Notes: generated by a model not told the origin, from the letters alone. A stretch of DNA of 64,000 nucleotides from Plantago ovata (GCA_028274465.1 CM051457.1:46160362-46224361), one strand, 5' to 3'. Counted from the first letter of the stretch, positions 9,370 through 21,905 are shown. Numbers and translations are program-made.

Positions 9370-10572
9370 TGATGAACGTGTATTTTACACTTTCATTCGA
9401 GTCTTTTTCACCTATTTTAGCTATCCTCTATGTTAATTTAGCTATATTTTAGTGCATTTTATTAGAATAGTGTCACGTTTCCCTTTAGTTTGTATTTTAC
9501 AGGTTTTGGGTGAAAAACGAGGTTTTCCGGGCAATTATATTGATGTAGACAAGGAATTGGTGTTCCGAAGGCCTATTTGGAGTATCTAGAAGATTCCGGA
9601 TAGGATTTGAAGTCTAGGAGTCGAGTCTGAAGGCTAAAAGGTCAGTAGAAGGCAAAAACCGAGTGCGAAAAGGTAAAGAAATCCAAAAACGCGTTGAAAA
9701 CGCGTAAACAGCTGACTGGAGGTCTCGGGCGAATCGCCCTGGACGTGGGGCGAATCGCCCCACACCAGGCGAATCGCCCGGTGTGTGGGGCGACTCGCCC
9801 CACACCTGCCGAATCACTATATATAGTTGCTCAGTTTTCTCCGTTTTTCATACTTTCCCTGACCTTTTCTCTCACCTTTCTCATTAGTTTTAGGTAGGAA
9901 TTCTCCAGAGCCTGTTCTGGGGATTCTTAGCTTAGGAGATACTTTTTCTTAGCGTTTTGGAGCTTGTAAGATCGCGATTCTTCGGAGATTGACAACCTTC
10001 GGTAACATTGTATCTTACAGTTTTTCTATTTATATTTATTTATCTTTCAACATGTTTTCATTCAATCTTGCTATGATTTCTGTTGATTGCATGACATCTA
10101 TGAGTAGCTAAACTTCTCGTTGGTGATAGTATGTGATTTCTTAGCGAAGGGTTAATAATTATGCTAATGGCTATATCGCGCATTAGACCTTGAGTTATTG
10201 CTTTATTTCTTTGATCTATCTAAAATATCTATCTTCGTAGTGTTGAATTATAACGAACACAATTGGACAATTCATTGATCAAAGATCTCTATGCAAAATA
10301 ATTGGGTACCTCATGCATGATTATTAACCTACTATGCTTTGAATGATCATACTATCACTAACCTCCATTATCTGATAAGAAAAACCTTTGCTAAGTAGTT
10401 TGTTGATTTTATAGTTTAAGTTAGATTAGATAAAGCTAGTTATAGTCCTTAGAGATCGACACTCGAGGTTATTTTACTGCTACACTACGGTTTTTCGTTG
10501 TAGTTGTGAATTGCCTTTGGCTAAATACAAATTTATTTGATTAAATAGAATCTGACAAATTCCGGTTCATCA
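9370..10572 (+). repeat. 3' LTR of element A
   Basis: 1,203 bp, TGATGAACG...TTCATCA. The polypurine tract found before the 3' LTR of C (GGTTTGGGGAGTT) is missing here: CAAAGGT abuts the LTR directly. Confidence 0.93.
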
Positions 10573-12372
10573 CCCACTCTACAGAGTCGTATGCTTTTTG
10601 AATATCCATCTGTATGATACATCTTGGTGAAATCCCCCGTCTCCCATATCCTCTGATTAGTTCCTGGGCTAAAAAGATGTTATCATGTATGTTTTTTCCA
10701 GGTAAGAACGCTGACGAACATCACTGACTATCTTATTAACCACCTTATTCAATCTGGGTGTGAGGATTTTAATAATGACTTTCAAGATAGTCGTGCAACA
10801 TGATATAGGACGCATGTCCTTAACCGTTTCGGCAGCTGGGGATTTTGGAATCAATGTCACTATTGTACAATTCACTGCTGGACACATATACCCCTTCTCA
10901 AAGAATTCTTGAACTGCAGCAACAAAGTCTTGTTTCACCACAGGCCAAGCAGCTTTATAAATTATGGAGTTATACCCATCTATTCCCGGCGCCTTTATAT
11001 CACTAATACTCTTTAAGGCCTCAGTAATCTCAATTTCTGTAACAGGTTGAATAAGAGGCATTGCATCATCTCTATGTAATCTGTTACCACTTCTTAAGGC
11101 TGGAATATCAACCTCTTTTATCTCATCAGCATCCTGCCCCACTAGTCCTCCATAAAAACTCAATATTTCTTGCTCGATATCCTCATGAGTGGTAAGAACA
11201 CTCCCCCCTAATGACTTCAATATGTGGAGTCCTTTATGCTGATTTTTAGCTTTTACAGATGCATGAAAATATGCATTATTCCCATTTCCTAGTGAAAGCC
11301 AATCAACTTTAGACTTTTGCATCAAAATTTCTTCCTCAATTTTGTGTAACTGGAGCACCTTTTTTGTTTGTTCATTCACCTCATCTAAAAGAATTTGATT
11401 AAACAAATCAGCTGCCAGATTTAATTGCAGTTTCTCCAGTTTCTCACTTTCTGTCATCACTTCTTCTGAAATCCTTGAGTAATTTTTAGCCATGTTTTTA
11501 AGGACTGGCTGCAAGTTTTTTTGTTTCGTCCATAATCTGTACATTCTCGACCCATGTACCTGCTTCCCCCACACATCTCTAACTATCTGAATGAATCCAG
11601 CCTCCTTAGAAATGCAGTTGAGAAACCTGAATTGTGACTTATGCTTTACAGACTGATGACCTTCTGCAAATACTCTAAGTGGTGCGTGATCAGAAATACC
11701 GGAAGACATCACTTCCATTTTAACATGTTCAAACTTCACAAAGCACTCAGCATTGGCAATTGCCCTGTCTATTCTTGAATAGATTAACCCATCAGCATCA
11801 TGCTTATTCGACCAAGTATAATAAGGACCTATTGTTTCTACTTCAAACTATCCAACCATGTTCATCATATTTTCCAGGTCAATATACTCTTGATGAGTTA
11901 CTCTATTTCCTCCCATTCTATCTTCTACCTTAAGGACATTATTATAGTCTCCAATGATTAACCATGGGGCCTGAATGTTTCCAGCCAAGTTTTCCAAGTC
12001 CTTCCACGGTTTTCTTCTCAGCTCCAACTGATTGCGTGCATATACAGCAGTCAGCCAGTACATGAAAGCACCTTTCAAGTCACAAACCTCCATATGAATG
12101 AATTGATCAGTTTCACTCATCTTTCTAACTACAACCTTTCCTGCACCCCACATACACCATACTCTGCCATTTATATGTTGACAATAATTGTCAATGTAGT
12201 TCCATTTGGAACCCAACCTCTTCCTATTCTATTAGCTTTACTCTCCTTTACTCTAGTTTCTACTAAAATGGCTATGGCACACTTTATTCGAGAGAGACGG
12301 GACCCAATCTCTCGGTGCCTAGCTCTTTTATTGAGGCCCCTCACATTCCAGGAAAAAAATCATGTTATGGCA
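10573..12372 (-). pseudogene. LINE ORF2, endonuclease and RT fingers
   Basis: Minus-strand L1-type ORF2. Near 12365 the apurinic endonuclease begins (WNVRGLN, then a catalytic-type VETR). The endonuclease continues with PWLIIGDYNN at about 11960 and SDHAPL at about 11690. The RT follows: KAPGIDG, TLIPKSP and DMRPISCC, then MDIQKAYDSVEW just right of 10573. The frame shifts near 12220, 11850 and 10700, so no full protein is made. Beyond 10573 the reading resumes left of element A at 1115. Confidence 0.87.
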
Positions 12373-13257
12373 TTATCCTCCCCTCTCAGACAGTCACCAA
12401 TCCTAAGGGGAGAGAATCCATTGCTCTGCTTTAACTCAAAAGCACCTACTGAAATTATCTCCAACATTTTTTCCTTACCCGAATCCTTTTTCCTTCTAGT
12501 CACCTCAGACCACGGCTCCTCTTCTGTAGTAGATACTTCATGTATTAAAGTTTTCTACACATTATTACCACACCCTTTATCTGCAGCAATTGTACCAACA
12601 GGTTGACTACTTTCGTCTTTCAGCAACTCCTACACTAGGCCCAGGTTGAATAGTGATATCAGGTATCATATTAGTGCTTCTCACACCATTTACATTCTCA
12701 GGCCTAATCTTAGAACCCCCTTCTCCAGGGCCAGGTTGAGGCTCTATAACCACAGGCCTGTAAGCAGGTTTTTTTTGTCTGTTTGGAGGCTTCTTGGGTA
12801 CCTTAGCACAGTCATGGCCAATTTTCAGACAGGTTGAACAATATTGTGGCTTACATTCATAATGAATCTCCTGTTTAACCTTCCATTTTATAGGATCATT
12901 TATCACCACAGGCTCCTTCAATTTCTTTGATACATCCACTTCCACAAGCACCCTTGCATAGGACACTCTCAATTTTTTAGAAGTACATTCATCGATGGAT
13001 AAAGGTGTACCAAGGCCACTAGCTATCTTCTCCACACTCATTGGATTCCATAGATGGACAGGCAGCTGGGGAAAAGTTACCCATAGTGGTACTACTTTCA
13101 GATCATCATCCAGTACAAATCCAGGCTCCCACTTCTTAATGAACATAGTTTTTCCATATATTGAGTAAGGACCTTTCTTCAAAATAATATCCCTATCTTC
13201 AGCAGACTTGAATCTCAACATGAAATAACCAGTCTCATTATAGTATATTTCAGGCAT
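12373..13257 (-). pseudogene. LINE ORF1, DUF4283-like with zinc knuckle
   Basis: The open part (216 codons, 13257-12607) has the DUF4283-type domain common in plant L1 ORF1 (GYFMLRF, GPYSIYGK, WVTFPQLP) and a degenerate knuckle CSTCLKIGHDC. A short out-of-frame tail continues towards ORF2. ORF1 proteins bind LINE RNA. The N-terminus is missing because the element is truncated at about 13284 inside copia ORF3. Confidence 0.82.
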
Positions 13258-13284
13258 AGTAACATGATTCCAGACCTTTTCTGT

Positions 13285-13411
13285 TGTTAGCTAGCATGAT
13301 TTTCACTGTGTTCTTCGCCGGAGACGGTGCCGGTGTAGGAGCAGTGCTTTTTCCAGCACTATCTGCCTTGGAGGATTTGGTGTTCTTGGTTGTTTTCCTT
13401 TTGGGAGCCAT
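13285..13411 (-). pseudogene. Copia element E ORF3, N-terminal stub
   Basis: Starts MAPKRKTTKNTKSSK at ATG 13411. It matches the start of element D ORF3 at 35961, with the same upstream leader words (TATATAAGA, GAAAGGAAATGTGAGTTAA). After about 42 codons the LINE begins. The rest of this ORF is presumably to the left of the window. Confidence 0.75.
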
Positions 13412-13537
13412 CTCTTATATAGTAAGGTAAGATTGGGGGTAAGAGTACGAAAAAGATGCTTTTCTTTTTGACTGGAGGTACAGTGTTTCACAGCACAGGC
13501 TAGGGAAATTTTTGCAGAGAAAGGAAATGTGAGTTAA

Positions 13538-14786
13538 TGATGAACGCGCGGATGTCGTGCTCCGAGCGAATCAAATAAATTTGTTATTTAGCCAAAGGCA
13601 ATCCACAACTACAACGAAAACCGTAGTGTAGCAGTAGAATGACTCGAGTGTCGTTCTCTCAGGACTATAACTAGCTTGATCAAATCTAATTTAGAATATA
13701 AAACCAGCAGACAGATAGCAAAGGGTTTTTCTAACAGATAATGGAGATTGGTGATAGTATGATCCTTCAAAGCATAACGGGTCGATAATCATGCATAAAT
13801 TCCTCGGTCTTGCATGGAGATCTTTGATCAATCTAATGTCCTGTTGTAATTATTAAGCACTACGAAGATAATGGGTCTGACAAGTCAATCACTGTTGTCC
13901 TATTGTGTTCCGTAATTATTCAACACTACGAAGATAAACTCGCGTACAGCTCGACGAGGGTCCAATTGTGCATAATAATTAATACAACATACGAGAATTT
14001 AGGCTGAGCCTGATCAACGAAATAAAGCAATAACACGGAGTATAATGCGCGATATAGCCATTAGCATGATTATCTACCCTTCGCTAAGAATTCACATACT
14101 ACCACCAACGATAAGTTTAGCTACTCATAATAGGCATGCAATCAACAGAAATCATAGAAGAAAACATGTTGAAAGATATAAAAAATAAGTAGAATAAACT
14201 GTAAGATACAATGTTACCGAAGGTTGTCAATCTCCGAAGAATTGCAATCCTACAAGCTCCAAACTGCTATGAAAAAGTGTCCCCTAAGCTACGAACCCCC
14301 AGAACAGGCTCTGGGAAGTTCCTACCTAAAACTACAGAGAAAGGTGAGAAAGTAGGTATGGAAAAGTATGATTTTCTGAGAAAACTGAGCAACTATATAG
14401 ACCTCGAATAAGTGTGGGGCGGTTCGCCCCGGAGACTTTTTCGCGGAATTCCGCATTTTCGACGCGTTTTTGGATTTCTTCCCCTTTTCGGACTCGGTTT
14501 CTGACTTCTAGTGGCCTTCTAACCTCCAGATTCGACCCCTAGACTCCAAATCCTATCCGGAAACCTTCAGATACTCCAAATAGGCTTCTGGAACACAGAT
14601 TCCTTGTCAACTTCAATATAATTGCCCAGAAATCCTCGAATTTCAACCAAAACCTGTAAAATAAAATCTAAAGGGAAACGTGACACTATTCTAATAAAAT
14701 ACACTAAAATATAGCTAAATTAACATAGAGGATAGCTAAAATAGGTGAAAAAGACTCAAATGAAAGTGTAAAATACACATTCATCA
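13538..14786 (-). repeat. 3' LTR of element B
   Basis: 1,249 bp. The 5' copy (45944-47100) is shorter, mainly through a deletion of about 120 bp near 46155, and it has extra palindrome sequence near 46705. Confidence 0.92.
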
Positions 14787-14802
14787 AACTCCCCAAACCG
14801 AA
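14787..14802 (-). other. Polypurine tract of element B
   Basis: On the minus strand CGGTTTGGGGAGTT abuts the 3' LTR, the same tract as in C at 31841-31855. It would prime plus-strand DNA synthesis. Confidence 0.75.
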
Positions 14803-15394
14803 CCTTTGCTTGTCCTCAAGCAACTAAGCTAGACTCTAATGCAAAAAACATGCAAGACACAAAATGGAGTCTCATGCCAAATAAAATGGACTAATCTACT
14901 GAATCTATCAAATAACATATGAACAAAAACCATATAAATCAAAGCATGAATATAGGTTGAAGAATACCTCGATTGACTTATACACATCCATATAAGCACT
15001 TATGTCAAGACAAGATAGTCTCTCGTAACATTCTCTACCTGGACCTAGTCAGTGACGACGTAATGAAGCATGCTAAGATACAAATGGTTGTCCCGTGCCT
15101 ATGAAACTGAGGACTTACTGCTGTTCCACCATGTTAAGACTTTTCCTCAAAAGTGGTCGAACCAGTACTGGCTCTCATCAAACGAAGGAGGGTTCCCTAT
15201 AAAAGATAACACTCCCCTATTCTACCCATCTCTCAAGTAAAGTCTTAAACTATTCACCACTTCCTGAATGGCAGGACGAGGGTGGTCTAGAACAGATGAC
15301 ACTCAAGACAAAAAAGATAAAAACTAGAAAATTACAACACGATAACGAACAATACAAAAATGGAAAAGACTCAACACTTTGCTAACTACTAATT

Positions 15395-15714
15395 GGCTTT
15401 CTTTTTTGGACCCCTCTTTGCTTTTTTTGGGTCTTTTCTTTTTTTTCTTTCCAGATTCTTTTTTCTTTTTCTCTTTTTTTTCAGGAATTTTTTTCTTTCT
15501 TTCTTTTTTTTTCGATATTTTTTCTGGCCAGCAGTAGCATAACAAAAAGAGAAAAAAATGACTCACACGACTTCCCCAAACCTATTCGAAAGAATAGGTT
15601 GGAGTACAAAATTCACGGAAAAGGAAAAATAAACTCACGATACGAAAATGAAAAACAGAAACAAGTCTAATGATGGCGTAACCCCCTCCCCAAACCTATT
15701 CAGAAGAATAGGTT
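15395..15714 (-). other. Purine tract and paired hairpins of B
   Basis: Minus-strand equivalents of the A features: hairpins at 15579-15600 and 15693-15714 (AACCTATTC/GAATAGGTT stems), each with a TTTGGGGAG-type foot, and a purine tract at about 15395-15535. Confidence 0.6.
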
Positions 15715-16329
15715 ATAAACAAAGGATTACACAACCTCACACTACCTCCTTCCTAGGCATTTAGCAATCTCAAAGCATGGTGAAGACTTGTTGCCTCTTA
15801 GGTACATAATTACTCGGGAAAACAACCATAAGACCCTAACATGCATCATCCTATTATAAAGGCCTTCGTGAACCGCAATAGAGAAAACACCACTAAGTGA
15901 TGTCGAGACTACCAAGCTTAACTAAGTGCAATACATAAATGTGACAAGCCAAGCGAGAAAAACCTCAAACAAATTCATAGAGATGTAGCATACGATTAAT
16001 GGCATAGTTAGTTGGTCTACCCAATAAAAAAGTTCAAAAAATTCGGCAAATAAACTCCATATAAAACATGCAAGACTATCCTAGGATGAATGTAGTGAAT
16101 GCAACCTAAAAAATCTAAGAAAGCAGTAAACGTGCAAATGCAGATGCAGACAAATAAAGCATGCGAGGTACTATACTCATCCTACCAATACTAAGCTCCA
16201 AACTAACAACATCAGATCACTTAAATCCCATCCCCCCTCATGAAATTAACACTAGTCCCTAGCAGTAAGAAAATTAGGAAATAAGATGTGATACTAGATG
16301 TTACCCCATGGTTTGGCCTCGGTCGGCTG

Positions 16330-17166
16330 AGTATGCTGTTTGTGAGTTATTGGGACTGCTCTGAGAGACTCATATATGATCATCGGGACTTGTGGTAGTG
16401 GCGGTAGTTCTATCAATAGATCGGATAGGACCAATTCAACCATCTGTATCATCATTGTCCCTATTGTCTTCATTGTCACTACTGTCACGCACATCGTCAC
16501 TGGTAGAGTTGCAGTGTCGAAGGGAATCTTCAAGATTGGCCGCTTCTGTTATGGAATCTTCCACCCGGTATCTCTCCAACAGATTGTGAACTGTTGAAGG
16601 GGAAAGGGCAGTGGTATCAGGACCTCCCCCTCCAGCGTTTTACACCCCAAGGAGGTTACAGCGAGCTGCTCGGGTGTTCAGAGGTTGTCTTCCATTTTTT
16701 CCTATGTCGACCACATTCTCTACAGTTGATGCTCCCGATGTGTATATGATGCTCTCTTTAGAGGCAGGCAAGGGGCACCCCAACAAGGTGCTGGGTACCC
16801 ATGTCATTATGTATTGGAACCAAGCTAGCGCTTCAGAACCTTCTAGCAACTGCGAACTCAAGATTGAATCCGTCGCGGCGAGAATGTCCCGGTGCCTTCC
16901 AGCTCACATGAACTTTGCAGTCCTTGTGATGGATTGTTGATGTAATAATGGTTTCTGTCCCTTCGGTGGTGCATGAATAGGCATAGGAGTCCTTACTCCA
17001 GGTGTACTCTAGCTCCTCCTCTTGGATAATCCACGACGTTGTTGCAAAACCCCTTGGCTCGAACGCACATCTAACGAGGTCACCTTTCTTGACATGGTCG
17101 TAATCGATCCCCCTCCAATTCTTCACAGTAATCATACGGGAATGCTCCTTTCCCTTGGTATGGTTC
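16330..17166 (-). pseudogene. Second-ORF slot of element B, divergent content
   Basis: This lies between the conserved intron acceptor (17167) and the conserved 3' region, where A and C hold their second ORF. The MAPR... start and RNWxWY domain are absent. Instead there is an open stretch (VKNWRGIDYDHVKKGD, then SWIIQEEELEY) ending at 16833. An overlapping frame (EALAWFQYIMTW) follows to 16640, then TTALSPSTVHNLLERYR and an acidic tail. Only that last part resembles the C protein (VAALSPST...RY). I do not recognise the first part. It may be captured sequence or a strongly diverged allele. Confidence 0.5.
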
Positions 17167-17708
17167 CTACAAACAACAGTTAGTACCTCGTATGACACAA
17201 AACTGACTCATGCATATGCTAGTGTAAGAACGAAACACACAAGTGATAAAATCAACAATCGAGCTCCCCAAACCTTTAATGTCTAGCCTAGCTTCTTCAT
17301 CATGCAACATACCATTGTAACTACTACATGCAATACATCACATCATGCTCTTACTAGACAACCAATATCCTAGATAATAAGGCTCAATTCATACCATAGT
17401 AGCGAAAAATTCTACCATCATAAATCCTCATACTCAACAATTAAGCATTCTATCGTCAAATCCACCAACATTACATCAATAAACACAATCATATGCAAGA
17501 AATCAAAGATAAAGACATATTGCATAACAAGATATATCATCTAGTAGCAAAATTCCCAAATCAACAATCCAAGCAAAATTGAGCATGCAATTGATAGTAA
17601 TTAACACTTCTAATCATACAAACACCATACCCATGCATCAAATAAGCATAATTGAAGCTCAAATTAGAAAACCCCCAAATTCGAAAATTAGGGTTCTAAG
17701 GATGATAC
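17167..17708 (-). other. Predicted 5'UTR intron in element B
   Basis: Minus-strand donor GAG|GTATCA at 17708 and acceptor TGTTTGTAG at 17167. Same sites and length as in A and C, although the sequence following the acceptor is different. Confidence 0.5.
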
Positions 17709-17937
17709 CTCAGATCTGAAAATCTAATGCATTAGGACGAAATCTGTTCGGGTGAAATGATAGATCATGTAATAGGCTTCGATTTAAGCTAAAGAATACT
17801 AAATTTGGTTAAGAAATGAAGAAGTTATGAGATTTTGAAGATGAAATCGCGATTTTCGGTTTTTCGGGAGGAGGAATGATGAAATATGAAGAAAATGAGG
17901 TAAAGGGGAAGAAATCCGCGTTTTTGAACTTTTGGAG

Positions 17938-18014
17938 CCATGGGGCGGTTCGCCCCACACGGGGCGATTCGCCCCCCACGTGGGGCGGTTCGCCCCGTGC
18001 TCCCCGATGCGGGG
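17938..18014 (-). promoter_or_regulatory. GC-rich palindrome cluster of element B
   Basis: Repeated GGGGCGATTCGCCCC-type words. It is the counterpart of the putative internal promoter region of A (4832-4943) and C (28144-28252). Confidence 0.5.
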
Positions 18015-18200
18015 AGACGGCTCCTGTCGTCAGAAAACGCGGTTTTAATCTCCGAAACCAATTTTTTCAAAAAACCACTCGAAAAAATATCACTCAAACA
18101 TAAGCACATACGACACAGATATGAACAAATTCGCATACGAGAAGCAAATAGTTCAAGAATGAATGCATGCAGAAAAGCAGTAAAGAAAGCGATAAAAATT

Positions 18201-18216
18201 CCGGGTTGCCTCCCGG
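18201..18216 (-). other. Post-gag hairpin of element B
   Basis: CCGGGAGGCAACCCGG on the minus strand, directly after the gag-pro stop. See the copy at 4601. Confidence 0.65.
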
Positions 18217-18260
18217 ATAGCGTCATTGTTTAAAGTCTTTGACTCGACTCCTGTCTGCGC

Positions 18261-19984
18261 CTATCTCTTCTTTTTGCGGGTACTAGGCTTCCCCTTCATT
18301 GATCTCCTGTCCATGCGACGAACCTGTGAATAAGAAAGAATATAGGCTGCAAGACCACAGTAGTGAGTAGTGAAAGAAATATCGGGCGGATCAGGTGGAT
18401 CAGATATGGCGTGCAACACGTGTTGCTTGCCATCCATTTCAATAGTGCAAGTTGTTTGGTGGATGTCCATCACGGAGCGTAGTTTAGTCAAGAACGTTCG
18501 CCCTAAGGGTATGACATCCCCCGTTCCAGGTGTAGACGCCGGCATAACTACAAAATTGGTGTATACGGAAGCTTCACCAATCTTGACCAACACATTTTTC
18601 ACAAAGCCTTCGGGTCTCATAAAGGATCCATCCGCCAGTTGCACAATAGCCCTATGCTCAGATAGTTTTCCAAGGCCACTCTTTTCAAACACATTCAAAG
18701 GGATTATGTTTGAGTAGGATCCCGTGTCTAGTGTGGCACGGACATCTTCAAGCTCACCAATCCCTACCTTAACATCGAAACTTTTAGGGAGTGGTTCGGG
18801 ATCCTCTTGCTCCTCATCACTTACGTCAGAACCAAGGTCCTTCTCTTCTTCCTTAGCCTGTAGAAGTTCTTCCTTCTTGCAACACTCGCACTTAACAACC
18901 TTCTTGATGGTGATTTCGTCAGGTAGATCACCAACCAATGTAATGGCATTCGACTTCACAGTGTTGCTAGGCAGTTTGCCTTGTTCCCTACTTGCTCCTC
19001 GGTCGATCAATTCTTGCATCTTTTGATGGGCAAGCCTAGTGCTCTCTTCCAACCTATCGAGCCTTTCCCTAGTCTTCTCGGAATCTGCTTCATATCGTTT
19101 GAGAAAACTTTGTGTGTGATCGACCATCTTTTGCAAGTTCTCCATCAGTTGAGCCGACTTCGACTTCGGTGGCTCTTTCGGAGCGGGGTTTTCGCAGTGA
19201 TCATTACCATAGTTTAGCCTACTACGGTCTTGGTTAGGGCCATAAGTTTGGTTAGCCGGTGCATATCCTTGATTGTTTCGGAATCCTCTTCTCCAAAATC
19301 CACCTCGAGGATTCCTACCGTCTTGTCCGTAGCTAACTTCTTGAGTGCCACACTCCGTAGCAAAGGTTTCTTCTTCGCCTCCTCGAGCCCAGTTGCCATC
19401 ATCGTATGCCAGCTCCGATCTACACATATGAGCCCCATGCCTATAGTTCTTGCATATTCTGCATACTTCGTTCGAAACAGTTGTTCTGGTGGCACTCTTG
19501 AGGACTTGCTTCAATTCGTTGGTAAAGCACTCGAATTGATCCCCATTCCCCCTATACATAGGGGTTTCTTGAGTCGGTGGAGCTTCAGGTCCACGTCTCC
19601 TAACCATTGCTCTTGGGTCCTTGAACTGCGAACCCTTAGCAAGCCTTTCGAAAACTGCCCAGATGGCTTCTGCGGTTTCCTCCCAAATATTGCCTCCGCA
19701 TTGGAAATCCACCACTTGTTGGTTCTCGAAGGTTAGTCCATTGTAGAAGTGTTGGACTAGGTCAGAAAGTTCAAAACCATGGTGAGGGCACTTGTTCGTG
19801 AGATCTTGGAACCTCTCAAACGCGGTGTAGATGGTCTCATCATAGTCCTGCTTGAATCCAGTGATTTGCGCCTTAAGCGCGGTAGTCAAGGTGTGAGGGA
19901 AGTATTTTTCCATGAAAGCTGAAAAAACCTTCTCCCAAGTGTCCAGCGAGCCTGCTGGTAGAGAACTCAACCATGACTTGGCTC
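18261..19984 (-). pseudogene. Element B gag-protease, C-terminal part
   Basis: About 570 codons open from the D insertion to the stop at 18261. They contain SSLPAGSLDTW, KCPHHGFELSDL, the zinc knuckle CRICKNYRHGAHMC and the protease site DTGSYSN. No stop or frameshift is visible apart from the D insertion, so B's polyprotein was probably intact when D arrived. The N-terminal part is at 45369-45798. Combined length is close to the 716 codons of element A. Confidence 0.85.
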
Positions 19985-19989
19985 TTTGC

Positions 19990-21640
19990 TGTTGGTCCCT
20001 TTAAACAACAAGAAAAGACTAGAGGGGGGGAGGGTGAATAGTCTTTTCAAACTTTCATCGTTTAAAACTTTCTCAGCAAGTACTTATTACTTTTCAGTAA
20101 TGAGTTTGCTGATACTTAACTTTCTCAGCAAGCGTAAGTTACTTTACAGTAGCTTGGTTTGCTGATACTTAAAATCAGAGAGCAGAAGTCTTTGAAACAA
20201 TAAGTACTTTTTTCAGCAAGTAAAGGTTTCAGCAAGTGAGGTGAGTGACTGTGTACAGACAGATATAATTTGCTGAAAGCTAAATACAGTAAGTAAATCA
20301 CACAAACACTTTTATAGTGGTATCTGAGAGTGGCGTAATCTCTCAACTAATCCACTTCGTCCTTTCTAGGACTGAATCCACTAAGATATGATTGAGGTTC
20401 CTTACAATCTCCTATCTAAAGCGATTCAACAGAAACCAAAGCACACTTGCTTTGTCTCCAACCTAAACTAGAGAACTCAACCTTGTTCTCCACCAAACTT
20501 GGTACTTTTAATCAGCAAAACTATGCTCGATTAAGTTCCCCCTGAATATCACGCCTGAAAGGGTGTATTTTCAGTTAGAGAGTTTTGGGGTGAGATGACT
20601 TAATTATAACTTATTCAGTTACAACAAGTAATCTAAGAAACACAACTTGGAATACTTTGCAGTAAACAAGTTTGATTGTTTCTGGTGTCAAGACTCGTTC
20701 TTGTTCGAAAGAAAGAACACTTAACTAATTTCTTAGCCGAGTTTGTTCTACTTCTTCACAAGTAGCTTTTTCAAGCTTTAAGTCTTGGAACGGATCAATG
20801 GCAGTAAGAGTGTTTGAAGGTTTGTGAGTTTTTAAGCACAAGTGAGAGTTTGATCACGTTGTAAACACACTTCAACTCTTTGCCGGCTGACCTCTATTTA
20901 TAGTGCAATTAAGGAGCCGTTTGAATTTCAAATCCTAAGGCTTTTGTTCCTTAACATGTCACTATCTTGCTTTTTGTACTTTCAGCAGCGACTTTGTTTG
21001 TCTTCTAGTCTTCATGTCCTTCGTGTGTAAGCTTTGCATTAAATGCACATTTGAATAGAATTCAAACAGTTACATTGGAGCGCAAATTCACGTACATTCA
21101 GCAAGAGGTCACATATGTTTATCAGCAAGTGGTCAGTCTCAGTTTCAGCAAGCACAATCTACTCTGTCTTTCCGATTTTCACTTATGCAATGTTGTTGCT
21201 GATCATTCCACTTTCTGAACAACACGTGCCTTTGTAGATACCAGTCTTCAGCAATCTTCTAGTCTTCAGATCTTCAAATCTTCAAGTCTTCAGATCTTCA
21301 AAAGTCTTCAAGATTCTGAGCGATTTCTACTTGCTTCAAATAATTTGTTTGTAATAAACAAAGTATATCTTCAGCAAATGCTTCAATAGGTTATTTTCTT
21401 CTCAGAAAATAAGATACATCATAAGCTAAGCATCAATAAGATATTTTCTTTTCAGAAAATAAAATACATCATATACAAAAGAAATAACTTATCTAGCACC
21501 TAACTAAGTCATCAGCAAACGTTCCTCTTTTACAATGTCCTTAAAATTCTAAATTCCTATGGACCTTAAGAGTACTAGTTACTGGACTTTCCTTAATTTA
21601 GCATGGTAAATTGCTCATCAAAATTACAAGTTTCCTAACA
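19990..21640 (-). repeat. 3' LTR of element D
   Basis: 1,651 bp, near-identical to the 5' LTR once the MULE-like insertion is removed, so a fairly recent insertion. By eye it contains about 15 copies of TCAGCAA/TTGCTGA. Near the U5 end these form two inverted pairs (about 20073-20112 and 20125-20166). A minus-strand TATA box CTATAAATAG lies at about 20893-20902. Confidence 0.92.
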
Positions 21641-21655
21641 AATTTCCCCCTTTTT
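21641..21655 (-). other. Polypurine tract of element D
   Basis: AAAAAGGGGGAAATT on the minus strand immediately before the 3' LTR. A second PPT-like tract, TAAGGGGGAACTT, lies at 36441-36453 between pol and ORF3. Multiple PPTs are known in Sireviruses. Confidence 0.8.
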
Positions 21656-21905
21656 GATGTTAGCAATCCATGGCTAAATTAATTGTTACCCTTTTAGAGG
21701 TTTCTGATGTTGAATAAATCAGTTGATTAATGCAAGCATACTTGAATAATTAAACAGTAAGCATAAATAGATTGCATAATCAAAAACCAATAAGAGTCAA
21801 AAGAATTTATTGCTGATAGTTATCATTCAGATGTTTACATGAAAAAGCATAGATAACAAAAACAGAATCAGCAAACAAAACTTTAACAAAAACTATTGCA
21901 GGGGC

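Larger units (their letters stand above)
1116..10572 (+). mobile_element. Athila-like LTR retrotransposon A, pol-less
   Basis: Bounded by TGATGAAC...TTCATCA LTR ends with near-perfect 5-bp target duplications, TCCAC at 1111-1115 and CCCAC at 10573-10577. Order: 5' LTR, tRNA-Asp-type PBS, gag-protease ORF, hairpin, palindrome cluster, 5'UTR-type intron, second ORF (broken), paired hairpins, purine tract, MULE-like insertion, 3' LTR. No reverse transcriptase, RNase H or integrase coding sequence is present, so it is non-autonomous. It interrupts the LINE RT between the fingers and palm. Confidence 0.93.
520..13284 (-). mobile_element. L1-type LINE, split by element A
   Basis: A minus-strand non-LTR retrotransposon: ORF1 at about 13257-12373, then endonuclease and reverse transcriptase, continuing across element A (1116-10572) to the palm domain at 1115-520. 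Its 5' edge lies near 13284, where the reading frame of copia element E ORF3 stops matching element D. The left part ends at the hAT-like terminus at 519, so the 3' end and poly(A) are not in view. Several frameshifts and stops make it inactive. Confidence 0.85.

Noticed and set aside
16611-16940. Plus-strand ORF of 109 codons in element B
   Set aside because: Antisense to the second-ORF slot and without homologues in A or C.
19230-19736. 168-codon plus-strand ORF
   Set aside because: Antisense shadow of element B gag. The same shadow appears opposite element C gag at 26402-26908.
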